DNA of 64,000 nucleotides from Pseudoselenomonas ruminantium (GTDB lineage Bacteria; Bacillota; Negativicutes; Selenomonadales; Selenomonadaceae). This document shows, piece after piece, positions 37,760-45,189 of this stretch (position 1 is the first letter of the stretch; every line of letters begins with the position of its first letter). The notes beneath the pieces were generated by a model that did no database searches, was not told the DNA's origin, and saw only the letters and a program-made list of their open reading frames with translations. Both the position numbers and the translations under genes were made by a program. The DNA is taken from NCBI RefSeq assembly GCF_900142515.1, contig NZ_FRBC01000008.1, positions 40,420-104,419 of the forward strand, read 5' to 3'.

Positions 37760-37836
37760 CGGGATGTAGCGCAGTTTGGTAGCGCGCCTGCTTTGGGAGC
37801 AGGATGTCGCAGGTTCGAATCCTGTCATCCCGACCA
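37760..37836 (+). tRNA. tRNA-Pro (anticodon TGG)
   Basis: A 77-base cloverleaf: acceptor CGGGATG/CATCCCG, anticodon loop TTTGGGA (TGG), T-loop GGTTCGAATCC, encoded CCA end. TTGACA-like (37716) and TATAAT (37740-37745) elements lie just upstream. Confidence 0.97.
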
Positions 37837-37844
37837 TCCAAATC

Positions 37845-37921
<77 letters not shown>

Positions 37922-37930
37922 GGAAATTCA

Positions 37931-37962
37931 AGGGTTCCAGCGTTTTGCTGGGACCCTTTTTT
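37931..37962 (+). terminator. Terminator after the tRNA pair
   Basis: AGGGTTCCAGC pairs with GCTGGGACCCT around GTTTT (one mismatch), followed by T6. Confidence 0.9.
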
Positions 37963-38100
37963 GTGTTTAGTGGGGCATCAGGTGGGGCATTAACAAAAAT
38001 GCTCCCTGAAAAACATGAAAAAACACCTCTAAGCTAGACGTATAATTATGCACGTATATCGATACATTATTCATATATTTTTTCTTCCATAATAATGAGC

Positions 38101-38497
38101 TTAGCCAAACAACTTTCCCAGTGCCTCCACAGCCTGCTTCTGCATATCCGGCAGCACATGACTGTAGGTATCCATAGTCACCTTTATAGAGCTATGCCCC
38201 AGTCGTTCCTGCACTATTTTGGGATTAACCCCTTGCTGCAAAAGCAAGGTTGCATGAGTATGTCGTAAACAATGGAAGGTAAAACCATCCGCAATTCTAC
38301 ACTTCTTAATCAGAGGCTTAAAATATCGCCTGCTAAAATTCGTGGGGCTGATGGGGGCACCAAATGGGCTGGTGAACACCAAGTTGTGCCATTCAAACAC
38401 GTCCCCTAATTCGTCCGCATATGTTCTCTGCCACTCCCGGTACCGTTTCAATGCTTCTACATCCTCAGGCATAAGCAAAACGCGCCGACAGCCACCT
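38101..38497 (-). pseudogene. int: C-terminal fragment of a tyrosine recombinase (phage-type integrase)
   Basis: The last about 130 residues of a site-specific recombinase: RRVLLMPEDVEALKRYREW, then catalytic R-H-R/H residues in FHCLRHTHATLLLQQGVNPKIVQERLGHSSIKVTMDTYSHV, which includes the nucleophile tyrosine. The N-terminal DNA-binding half is missing. Near 38497 the sequence changes without interruption into a DUF932 gene fragment, so a deletion fused the two. The position beside tRNA-Arg fits an integrase that once inserted the island there. Confidence 0.88.
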
Positions 38498-38984
38498 CTG
38501 CTTTCATCCGCCGATTGATGACCTTCAGGTACAAATGCGCATCCGTAATTTCACAGGACTCAATTACTGCCCCCTTCATATCCTTGATAATCGGCAACAC
38601 CGCAGCACAAAGCTCCAGATTATCCAAACGCCGATATCTGTCTGATAGAAAAGCCCGTACATTACCATCCATAATTCACAGCATGCGTCTGTCCTTGGTC
38701 TGCTGCAACCAGTTATTGACATTAGCATCGAGTAAAGCCGTTGCTTCCTTCTGCATGCGCTGATAATATTTCAGCGGTATTCCCAGCCGGGTAGAAATCT
38801 GTTGGTGAGCTAATGGATTTACCCCAAACTCGAGCATTTTTTCGCCCATATTCAAGGCCAGCTTCGAATTCCCTTCCTCTGTTCTGAATGACAGGCTACG
38901 ACTATCCGCTACATAATCCTGCCTGACACTACGCTGTCTTTGAAGTTCCAGCCCTAATTCTTGTAATGTTCTGCCCGTTTTCAC
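38498..38984 (-). pseudogene. DUF932 (phage/plasmid-like) gene remnant with internal stop
   Basis: From GTG at 38984, preceded by GAGGAGG, the frame gives KTGRTLQELGLELQRQRSVRQDYVADSRSL and further DUF932 sequence to NNWLQQTKDRRML. A TGA at 38676-38678 is then followed in the same frame by DGNVRAFLSDRYRRLDNLELCAAVLPII, clearly the continuation (the stop looks like a single-base change of an Arg codon). The gene then breaks at about 38498 into integrase sequence. DUF932 proteins are common on plasmids and phages; the function is unknown. Confidence 0.85.
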
Positions 38985-39014
38985 GTTGATTACCTCCTCA
39001 ATTTTCCGCATAAG

Positions 39015-39042
39015 AAAAAGCACAGGCAATATTACCTGTGCT
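39015..39042 (-). terminator. AGCACAGG-type hairpin terminator, copy 1
   Basis: On the minus strand AGCACAGG pairs with CCTGTGCT, with further pairing inward, then T5. It follows the small gene at 39101. One of four related hairpins in the island. Confidence 0.8.
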
Positions 39043-39100
39043 GGCTTCATGTTTATAATATGCAGTTGAAATCTGTTATTTGGGCACGAACTGAAATCGA

Positions 39101-39349
39101 TCAATAAATGGACACATCGTACACCGTCACCGTAAATACATCTTCCTCGCGGTGTAGTCTGAGGACAATGCCTAAGCCCTCTGTCCCAGTATACAGGTGC
39201 GCATCTTTTTTACGCTCTAAGATCTCTGGATAATTCGCCATCCATTCAAGAACTTCACTTAAGCTCAAGTAAGGACGGATTTTCTCCAACAGGTCGTTTT
39301 TAAGGATAAACTTCAGACAAGCAGCGTCAAAATTCATTTGGATGTTCAT
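39101..39349 (-). CDS. Small island protein, paralogue of the protein at 40489
   Basis: 82 residues from ATG at 39349 (AAAGGGG upstream), starting MNIQMNFDAACLKFILKNDLLEK. It shares this opening, the following LSEVL segment, and the ending GLGIVLRLHREEDVFTVTVYDVS with the 88-residue protein at 40489-40755 (GLGVTFKIHKTDGTYRITIYDLV). No known domain is recognised. A 13-bp inverted repeat (39384-39420) sits in its leader. Function unknown. Confidence 0.75.
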   Translation of the reverse strand: MNIQMNFDAACLKFILKNDLLEKIRPYLSLSEVLEWMANYPEILERKKDAHLYTGTEGLGIVLRLHREEDVFTVTVYDVSIY

Positions 39350-39383
39350 AAAAATATACCCCTTTCCACAAAAGCATTTAAGC

Positions 39384-39420
39384 TGGCATATAGGCAGACT
39401 TCTCCCCTGCCTATATGCCA
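39384..39420. repeat. Hairpin in leader of the small gene
   Basis: GGCATATAGGCAG and its exact complement are separated by about ten bases, on the 5' side of the gene starting at 39349. No T-run follows; a regulatory stem or the end of an upstream transcript. Confidence 0.65.
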
Positions 39421-39515
39421 ATCCTAGTGCCATTATCCATGTGAAAAGAGGTTTTCTCTTGGTAAGAATTATACAACCTTTATCTTCGATTGTCCAGACA
39501 ATCATTACCCATTAT

Positions 39516-40253
39516 TCAAACAGCCGACTGATAAATTTCGCCACTCAATAAATCTGCGCAGGAAATTTTCCCCGGACCTAAATGGCTGAGGGAATCCAGA
39601 TAACTGCCAGTATCCATGAGTACCAGCCTGCCATTTTGTAACCACTGGGGCTTAGCCTCGTATCCTAACGCCTGCACGGGCGTATGCCCCAACACAATAA
39701 TCTGCTCCCCATTATGCAGGTTAGGTCTTTCTGCTAAAGTTCTCCTCCACAACAAATCAACATCATCCTGCTCGGAGAGTGGCAGGCCAGGATTACAATT
39801 CGCATGCATAAACCAGTATGTCTGGTTATTTACCACAATCTCTGTACAAAGTGGTAATTTTGCGACCAGACTTAGCCAGTCAGCTATTAACTCCTCTTTT
39901 TTTCCTGTTTTCCGTATTCCCTCATAAGTAATCTGACCGCCATTTCCCAGCCACAAAGACAGAGACGAATCCAGCGAAAAAACTCTATGACCTTCACTGC
40001 TTGGTGACTCCAAAAATGCGTCATAAAACATCTGTTCATGATTACCGCGCAGAAATACCATGTTCTTCTGCCCATAATGCTCCATAACCCATTCCATAAC
40101 AGGAACAGGGGCATCTCCGCGGTCAAGATAATCACCCAAAAACACAATTAAATCGGTCTCCGCATTAAAGCTAACCTTATCGTATACAGACTTGAATCTT
40201 TCCCATTTACCATGAATATCGCCTATAACCAGCAACCGATCAATTTTCTCCAT
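39516..40253 (-). CDS. Calcineurin-like metallophosphatase (ApaH/PrpE/PP1-like)
   Basis: About 245 residues from ATG at 40253, with GGGGAG ten bases upstream; an upstream reading to 40301 is less likely. The metal and phosphate motifs are intact and in order: GDIHGKW, FLGDYLDRGD, FLRGNHEQM, and later FMHAN and LGHTPVQALG. The family hydrolyses dinucleoside polyphosphates or phosphoproteins. A PP1-like Ser/Thr phosphatase role is possible. The substrate is unknown. Confidence 0.9.
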   Translation of the reverse strand: MEKIDRLLVIGDIHGKWERFKSVYDKVSFNAETDLIVFLGDYLDRGDAPVPVMEWVMEHYGQKNMVFLRGNHEQMFYDAFLESPSSEGHRVFSLDSSLSLWLGNGGQITYEGIRKTGKKEELIADWLSLVAKLPLCTEIVVNNQTYWFMHANCNPGLPLSEQDDVDLLWRRTLAERPNLHNGEQIIVLGHTPVQALGYEAKPQWLQNGRLVLMDTGSYLDSLSHLGPGKISCADLLSGEIYQSAV

Positions 40254-40488
40254 TGTACGACATCTCCCCGTATATCCCCCTCTTATGTACATTCGCTCCA
40301 ATAATATTTATTTTAGAAAAGTATCCTGTCAGGCTACCGCTCCCCCATGATATGTGTTATAATATGACCAACACTTGAAGAAACAACCCTTTTTAAAAGA
40401 GACATTGTTGTTCAGTAAATAACAGGCTGCTATCAGTCTGTCTATTTGCAGGACGATTTATTTGTCTATTTTAGAAAGGGATTTTTTT

Positions 40489-40755
40489 ATGAACATTCAA
40501 ATGGTATTTGATGAAGAAGTTCTGAAATTCATCTTGAAGAACAACCTGATTGATAAGTGCAGATCGCTTATCAATCTTTCGGAAGTGCTGCCCAGCCTTA
40601 CCGAAGACCAGGAGGTGATGGATGTTCTGGAGAAGGGCGAGCCCTGCTTTCTCTGGTCTTGCTCCAGCGAAGTCGGCTTAGGCGTGACTTTTAAAATTCA
40701 CAAAACCGATGGTACTTACCGCATAACCATTTACGATTTGGTTCCTCTCGACTGA
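40489..40755 (+). CDS. Small island protein, paralogue of the protein at 39101
   Basis: 88 residues from ATG at 40489 with GAAAGGG upstream (an earlier TTG-type reading from 40462 is less likely). It opens MNIQMVFDEEVLKFILKNNLIDKC and matches the small gene at 39101 along its length. TATAAT at 40358-40363 may be its -10. One of the few plus-strand genes of the island, facing the phosphatase gene. No function recognised. Confidence 0.75.
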   Translation: MNIQMVFDEEVLKFILKNNLIDKCRSLINLSEVLPSLTEDQEVMDVLEKGEPCFLWSCSSEVGLGVTFKIHKTDGTYRITIYDLVPLD

Positions 40756-40771
40756 TAAGTCAAGGGAATAT

Positions 40772-40813
40772 AGGCCGGTTCCTGTATGAATATATAGGAG
40801 CCGGCTTTATTTT
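40772..40813 (+). terminator. Terminator of the small plus-strand gene
   Basis: GCCGGTTCCTGTAT pairs with ATATAGGAGCCGGC (mismatches near the loop), followed by TTTATTTT. Confidence 0.75.
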
Positions 40814-40989
40814 GTACTCTCATCGATTCGTAGAAACGGGTGCGGACTCATATTTACGATTATCCCCAATCCTGCTAACCTCTTTTGCTCTTCAGTCAAT
40901 TTGATATTACTGACTTTCGCTTCACTAACCGCATTGCCAGATTTCTTTTTATACTTGCTATACTTAGTATGTTTTTTCCTTATAGCCAT
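40807..40989 (-). CDS. Small basic protein of unknown function
   Basis: About 60 residues from ATG at 40989, preceded by GAGGAGGG at good distance. The N-terminus is strongly basic (AIRKKHTKYSKYKKKSG); the rest has no recognised motif. It lies about 30 bp downstream of the HAD gene on the same strand, so it is probably co-transcribed. RNA or DNA binding is only a guess. Confidence 0.65.
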   Translation of the reverse strand: MAIRKKHTKYSKYKKKSGNAVSEAKVSNIKLTEEQKRLAGLGIIVNMSPHPFLRIDESTK

Positions 40990-41018
40990 GACCAGCCCTC
41001 CTCTTCCTACCTGCAATA

Positions 41019-41444
41019 CTACATGTTCAACATCTTAATACACTTAATTGCCTCCTTCTCTTGCAGGCCAACATTTGTATCCGTCTGTACCAAATTTTTC
41101 TCTGTAAACTCTGCCATATTGGCCTCATCATCCATAATAACAAAATTCTCCACAGTATAATCCGTATCATTCAGCCATTTACGAATTTCATCGCCACGAC
41201 ACGCACCGGACAGTTCAGGCGTGCAATCCATAAGCTCCAGCCCATATTCCTTAAACCGCGCCAGTAGATTTTTACTTGCAGGAGTAAAACCTATTCGCCA
41301 TGAGGATGACAGAACTATTTTAGCACCTGTTTCCTTTACGATATACTGCAATAGTTTCAAATGCGAATCTGTCTTCAATCTTATCGAATAGCCATCCTGC
41401 GCGGAATTCAGCACGCCATCCACGTCCAAGAATATCACTTTCAA
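41019..41444 (-). CDS. HAD-family phosphatase, SAK-type (HAD_SAK_2-like)
   Basis: About 141 residues. I chose a TTG start at 41444 because AGGAGG lies nine bases upstream and it gives the normal opening KVIFLDVDGVLNS; an ATG at 41471 overlaps the upstream gene by eight bases and is the alternative. Motif I DVDGVLN (nucleophile and acid/base Asp), motif II SSSWR, and the late acidic motif FVIMDDEANM are present. This subfamily includes domains predicted in RNA-repair proteins. The substrate is unknown. Confidence 0.82.
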   Translation of the reverse strand: MKVIFLDVDGVLNSAQDGYSIRLKTDSHLKLLQYIVKETGAKIVLSSSWRIGFTPASKNLLARFKEYGLELMDCTPELSGACRGDEIRKWLNDTDYTVENFVIMDDEANMAEFTEKNLVQTDTNVGLQEKEAIKCIKMLNM

Positions 41445-41463
41445 CTGTGGCCACCTCCTGCTA

Positions 41464-42651
41464 TCACTCATTAAGCACTTCTACTAACGTATCCACGACT
41501 TCTTTTCTCAAATCTCCGTTTCTTAAACACATCTCTCCATATTCTAATGCATATATTGACTCCTTCGAATGTGCAGCTTTCTTATAGTTATTATAGGCTT
41601 CCTGCCGTCTTTCGCCCCAGCGCCCATAACCGTAATAACAAATATTACCTTTGGTAAAAGCAGCCCAGCCGTCACCGGATTCTATAGCCTGATTAAGCCA
41701 TCTAATCACCTTCTTAAGCTTAACGTCCTTATTCTTTTTGGCCGACACTGCAAAAGTACCGTCTATATATTCACGCCCCAACTGCCCCAGCATTTCCAAA
41801 CCGCTATCCTGTACCGCCTTATCCAGCCAAACCTTGTATTTTTTTGTTAAGTCACCAGCCAATGTTTCCTTGGCCATCTGCAAATACGCGCGTACCTTTT
41901 CTCTGTCACGGTCGCAAAGATGTCCTGTTTCATATGCTTCTGCCAAAAAGAACATTGCCTCCAAATCACCAGCAGATGCTAACTGCTCTTTTCCGTTGAT
42001 GATTTCCGCATAATGTCGAACCTGCTCTATTTTCCTATTTAACCGCTCACACTGCTCTCGATAATAATCACACATTCGTTCTATTCTTTTTGCCGTGATA
42101 TCTATAGGTCCTGATTCCTGTAAAAAATAATCAAAGATTTCATCGCTGTTCCAAGGATAATTATTCTGTCTTTGTTTCTCTTCCCATTCTGGCAGTTTCT
42201 TATCAATTTCATTGATTCCCTGCTCCGTACAACCTGCCAACACCAAAGCCGCCTCACGTTCTACTAAATGGATTTTTTCAGCTCGTCTTAACGTCTCTTC
42301 ATCTAAATTACAGTCCTTACGAATATCCGCAAATTTTTGCATGCATTGACTTAGGAACCTTGCTTCCTCAAACTCTATACTTTTTTTGTTATAGAGCCAT
42401 TCCACTATACTCCTTACTATTCTTTTTGCCCCTGTTCCTTCCGCACATATCTTCAGCTTTGTTCCTTGTTCCCAATCCAGTTGTGTTATCGATTTGGAAT
42501 TTTTACGCCTTCTATTGTCACGATATACATAAGCCGTTGTCCAAGCACAATTATCCTCACATATAATTTCCGGCCTGCGTTCATCCACCACTACATCATA
42601 ATTTTTCAACCGATAGGCTCTTCCAGCTTTACATAAATTACCTTTCGCCAT
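41464..42651 (-). CDS. Sel1-repeat protein with N-terminal HPr-like domain
   Basis: A 395-residue protein. Residues about 1-88 look like a worn HPr fold. KNSKSITQLDWEQGTKLKICAEG parallels the second half of HPr (NAKSIMGV...GTEIEI), keeping the serine equivalent to Ser46, but the His15 loop is not recognisable. Residues about 92-165 form a module shared with two other island proteins (FLSQCMQKFADIRKDCNLDEETL... GCTEQGINE). Sel1 repeats follow (GDLEAMFFLAEAYETGHL; GDGWAAFTKGNICYYGYG). Paralogues: 46078 and 49520. A role as scaffold or sensor is inferred only. Confidence 0.75.
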   Translation of the reverse strand: MAKGNLCKAGRAYRLKNYDVVVDERRPEIICEDNCAWTTAYVYRDNRRRKNSKSITQLDWEQGTKLKICAEGTGAKRIVRSIVEWLYNKKSIEFEEARFLSQCMQKFADIRKDCNLDEETLRRAEKIHLVEREAALVLAGCTEQGINEIDKKLPEWEEKQRQNNYPWNSDEIFDYFLQESGPIDITAKRIERMCDYYREQCERLNRKIEQVRHYAEIINGKEQLASAGDLEAMFFLAEAYETGHLCDRDREKVRAYLQMAKETLAGDLTKKYKVWLDKAVQDSGLEMLGQLGREYIDGTFAVSAKKNKDVKLKKVIRWLNQAIESGDGWAAFTKGNICYYGYGRWGERRQEAYNNYKKAAHSKESIYALEYGEMCLRNGDLRKEVVDTLVEVLNE

Positions 42652-42695
42652 ATCTCTATCCCCTCAATATAATGTGTACTTAATGATAGCCGCCT

Positions 42696-43439
42696 TTATT
42701 CCCCAATCAAAATAGACACCCTAATCACATCATCCAATGATTCATCAATAGATGCGCCCCAAATAATCGCAGTCTGCTTATCATCCAGCCAATCGTATAT
42801 TGTTTCACTAACTTCTTGAATTTCATACATACTTAAATTAGCTTCACTACCAGTAACATTCAACAGAACAGTCGTGCCTACACTTTGAGCTTTTCCATTC
42901 TGCTTTGTCAGTTTATTTATGGCCTCCATAGCAGCAATTTTACATGCTTTTTCACCTTCAGCTTCTCCCGTAGCTAACAACAACTTCTTTTTGTCGTTAC
43001 ACACGGCTTGAACATCACACAAATCCAGATTTACCAATCCCGGAATACACGCGACATCATATATAGACTTAACAGCTTGGTATATATTCTTGTAAATATC
43101 AGACTCTCCTGCATATTTTTCAGGATTTATGGTCAGTAAGGGTGCTGGTACTTCTATCTGTTCTACAGAAATCAATATTGGTATCAATACAGATATACAA
43201 GTATTCTTAGCTACCTCTACCGCTTTTTTTAGATTATTTACATCTTCCTTTTCCCTGCCATCAGCAATCAAAAAGCCTATATCTACACCTCGCCAAGATA
43301 CTGACTCTAATGGATTTCCCTCCAGTAATTTAAACTCTTTAGCGAATCCTTGTTTATTCCATATTTCAGCTGTTTTACCAATATAACCCACGCTTAGATT
43401 ACAAAATTTATCATCCATATTTTTAACTGTTTCAAACAT
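42696..43439 (-). CDS. FtsZ-like protein lacking the GTP-binding loop
   Basis: 247 residues from ATG at 43439 (GGGAGGA upstream). From residue about 120 on it follows the FtsZ C-terminal half closely. IPGLVNLDLCDVQAV keeps the T7 loop N-x-D-x-x-D, and LLATGEAEGEKACKIAAMEAI, GTTVLLNVTGS and LSMYEIQEVSETI match in order, ending near TVIATGF (VSILIGE). The N-terminal half is shortened. Where FtsZ has GGGTGTG, this protein reads IADGREKEDVNNL, so GTP binding is probably lost. It might cap or modulate the host FtsZ, or form an independent scaffold. It lies between the coiled-coil gene and a Sel1 gene. Confidence 0.8.
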   Translation of the reverse strand: MFETVKNMDDKFCNLSVGYIGKTAEIWNKQGFAKEFKLLEGNPLESVSWRGVDIGFLIADGREKEDVNNLKKAVEVAKNTCISVLIPILISVEQIEVPAPLLTINPEKYAGESDIYKNIYQAVKSIYDVACIPGLVNLDLCDVQAVCNDKKKLLLATGEAEGEKACKIAAMEAINKLTKQNGKAQSVGTTVLLNVTGSEANLSMYEIQEVSETIYDWLDDKQTAIIWGASIDESLDDVIRVSILIGE

Positions 43440-43480
43440 TATAATTCCTCCCATGTTTCCTAAGGCATATTATAGACAGC

Positions 43481-43504
43481 AGCACAGGCAATACTGCCTG
43501 TGCT
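43481..43504 (-). repeat. AGCACAGG-type hairpin, copy 2
   Basis: AGCACAGGCA and TGCCTGTGCT around four bases. It sits between the coiled-coil and FtsZ-like genes and has no T-run, so readthrough is likely. Confidence 0.75.
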
Positions 43505-43531
43505 GAATTACTAGACTGCAATGAGTAAATA

Positions 43532-43948
43532 TTAAGCTTCCGCCGTTTTAGGCTTCAAATCCGATAAAGCCTGATTCAACGAGTCCGACAAGTTATCCAT
43601 CTTCTCTTTGAACTCCTGCACCCTGCTTTCCACGGAATCTGCCACTTCTTCCTTACTGGGTGCATCTGCCACCTGCGCTCGCAAGTCGGCAATGATTTCT
43701 TCGCCCTTTTCCTGCAGCGTAAGCTGAATCTTTTGCACCGATTCTTTTACCTGTGCATAGACCATTTCGCGCTCCTCATCCGTGGTGCACTCCTCCATTG
43801 CCCATTCTGCTTCATCGCGGATGTCCTTTACCAGCACTTCCAAAGCCTCCTCCGGGGTAACTTCGGCTTTTTCCACCGGCTTATCCTCTTCCATCAAATT
43901 TGCCAATAACCAACCGACAGCGCCACCAACGACAAAATTCCAGATCAT
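43532..43948 (-). CDS. Coiled-coil protein with N-terminal membrane segment
   Basis: 138 residues. Residues 1-18 (MIWNFVVGGAVGWLLANL) are a probable membrane anchor. The rest is highly charged alpha-helix, rich in Glu and Lys, with predicted coiled coil at about 85-132 (VADSVESRVQEFKEKMDNLSDSLNQ). GGAGGAG precedes the start. About 140 bp upstream lies an inverted repeat also found in front of the WYL regulator gene. It resembles membrane-associated stress or phage-shock helpers in architecture but no family is recognised. Confidence 0.7.
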   Translation of the reverse strand: MIWNFVVGGAVGWLLANLMEEDKPVEKAEVTPEEALEVLVKDIRDEAEWAMEECTTDEEREMVYAQVKESVQKIQLTLQEKGEEIIADLRAQVADAPSKEEVADSVESRVQEFKEKMDNLSDSLNQALSDLKPKTAEA

Positions 43949-44090
43949 AGCAATCTCCTCCTTACAAACTCCAATACTACTTGATTACTTAGATTATACA
44001 GAGCGTACACTTCTAAGTGGTATCCAAGCAGGCAACCTTGCAAATTTTTTATCATTTGCCTTCTTTGTACCCCGATAATACAGTAGTGCT

Positions 44091-44107
44091 ATGACATCTC
44101 ATGTCGT
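44091..44107 (-). promoter_or_regulatory. Candidate WYL-regulator operator, island site 2
   Basis: ATGACA-TCTCA-TGTCGT, an imperfect inverted repeat. The 60 bp around it match the site at 63592-63608 in sequence and in orientation relative to the minus-strand gene downstream. Confidence 0.6.
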
Positions 44108-44140
44108 TTTGCAATTCGCCAAATAATTTTTTTCGAAAAA

Positions 44141-44172
44141 ACCGATTCCATTACAGAATCGGCTGTTTTCTA
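44141..44172 (-). terminator. Terminator of the HTH-like gene at 44193
   Basis: On the minus strand GCCGATTC pairs with GAATCGG, followed by T6, 21 bp past the stop. Confidence 0.85.
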
Positions 44173-44192
44173 TCTATGAAGACATTTGTATT

Positions 44193-44750
44193 TTATTTGT
44201 TGCCTCGCCAATTGGTCAGTGTCTTGCAATCGTGCGTATACAGCGCCTCATTAATTTCATCTATATTGTATCGCTTCATTTCCAAGAAAAACTTCACAAT
44301 CATATCCCCAAGACGGCTTTCCGACAAAGCATAGCCTGCCCGCTTCAATAAATCAGCAGCCTCATCCATAGACAGGTGCAAAGCAACCACGAAAGCCAGC
44401 ACCGTCTCCTTAGTTGGATGATATTGCACATTATTGCGGATTTTGGCAAAATGCGCCTTAGTCACGCCTGCCGCGCTGTATATCTCCACCGGCTTGCGCT
44501 TCCGTTCCTTTATCCACCACATAAGTTTCTCCGAAAAAGACATTTCCAACTTGGCGGCCAATGACTCTATTCCTGTCAGGAATTCCGGCAATGCGATACA
44601 AGCAGCGAAAGGCGCTCCTATACCAAGGACACCACCAGTGGAAGCCTTCTTTTTAGGCTCCTCTGCAAAAGCCTTTTCTTCTGTCCCATCCGGGCGATAG
44701 TTCAGCAGTATATATTGTTCTAACTCTTCATTTAGCCCTTGCTCCAGCAT
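44193..44750 (-). CDS. Protein with XRE/Cro-like C-terminal helical domain
   Basis: About 185 residues from ATG at 44750 (GGAGGG seven bases upstream); an upstream reading to 44807 is less likely. The N-terminal 60 residues are variable and rather hydrophobic (GVLGIGAPFAACIALPEF). The C-terminal about 115 residues match a helical domain seen next to kinases, TerD-type and other conflict proteins: SFSEKLMWWIKERKRKPVEIYSAAGVTKAHFAKIRNN, then YHPTKETVLAFVVALHLSMDEAADLLKRAGYALS. It looks like a degenerate Cro-type helix-turn-helix. DNA binding is possible but not shown. Confidence 0.7.
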   Translation of the reverse strand: MLEQGLNEELEQYILLNYRPDGTEEKAFAEEPKKKASTGGVLGIGAPFAACIALPEFLTGIESLAAKLEMSFSEKLMWWIKERKRKPVEIYSAAGVTKAHFAKIRNNVQYHPTKETVLAFVVALHLSMDEAADLLKRAGYALSESRLGDMIVKFFLEMKRYNIDEINEALYTHDCKTLTNWRGNK

Positions 44751-44910
44751 ACGCCATCCCTCCATCCTAATAACATTATTCGCCAGCCTGCAGTGAAAAC
44801 CTGCCATCGTCTATCTCATAATCTTAATCTTCCATCAGCCCCCCTGATTCATGATATAATCGCAATATAAAGCAGTTCTTCGTCAAACAGTAACAGAGTA
44901 GGTTTTCGAT

Positions 44911-45105
44911 ATGGTAAGCTTCAAATGGGATTGGAATAGAGCTATGGAAGTACGAGCTGAAGAAGCTGCTGACGCAAAAACTACCGAATTCGTCCTCAAT
45001 ATGTTACGCGAGCATGAACCCTATGAAAAAATTTCCCGTCTCGCCTCAACATCCATGGAGAATGTCCAGCGCATTGCCCAGAAGAATAATATTGCTTACA
45101 GCTAA
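44911..45105 (+). CDS. Small helical protein resembling the tail of Rpn-type recombination nucleases
   Basis: 64 residues (MVSFKWDWNRAMEVRAEEAADAKTTEFVLNML...), with TATAAT at 44855-44860 and an AGAGTAGG ribosome site. The charged helix followed by a short helix-turn-helix (EPYEKISRLASTSMENVQRIAQ) is like the C-terminal end of Rpn/PD-(D/E)XK nuclease-family proteins, but the nuclease domain is absent. It may be a remnant or an independent small protein. Confidence 0.6.
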   Translation: MVSFKWDWNRAMEVRAEEAADAKTTEFVLNMLREHEPYEKISRLASTSMENVQRIAQKNNIAYS

Positions 45106-45128
45106 CACATACACTCTTGCGCAACATG

Positions 45129-45159
45129 AAAAGCACAAGCTCAATCGGCCTGTGCTTTT
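45129..45159. terminator. AGCACAG-type bidirectional hairpin terminator, copy 3
   Basis: AAAAGCACA and TGTGCTTTT arms, placed between two convergent genes (ends 45105 and 45190). The arms match those of copies 1, 2 and 4. Confidence 0.8.
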
Positions 45160-45189
45160 CAATAACCAGTAAATCATTCCTAAGCAAAT

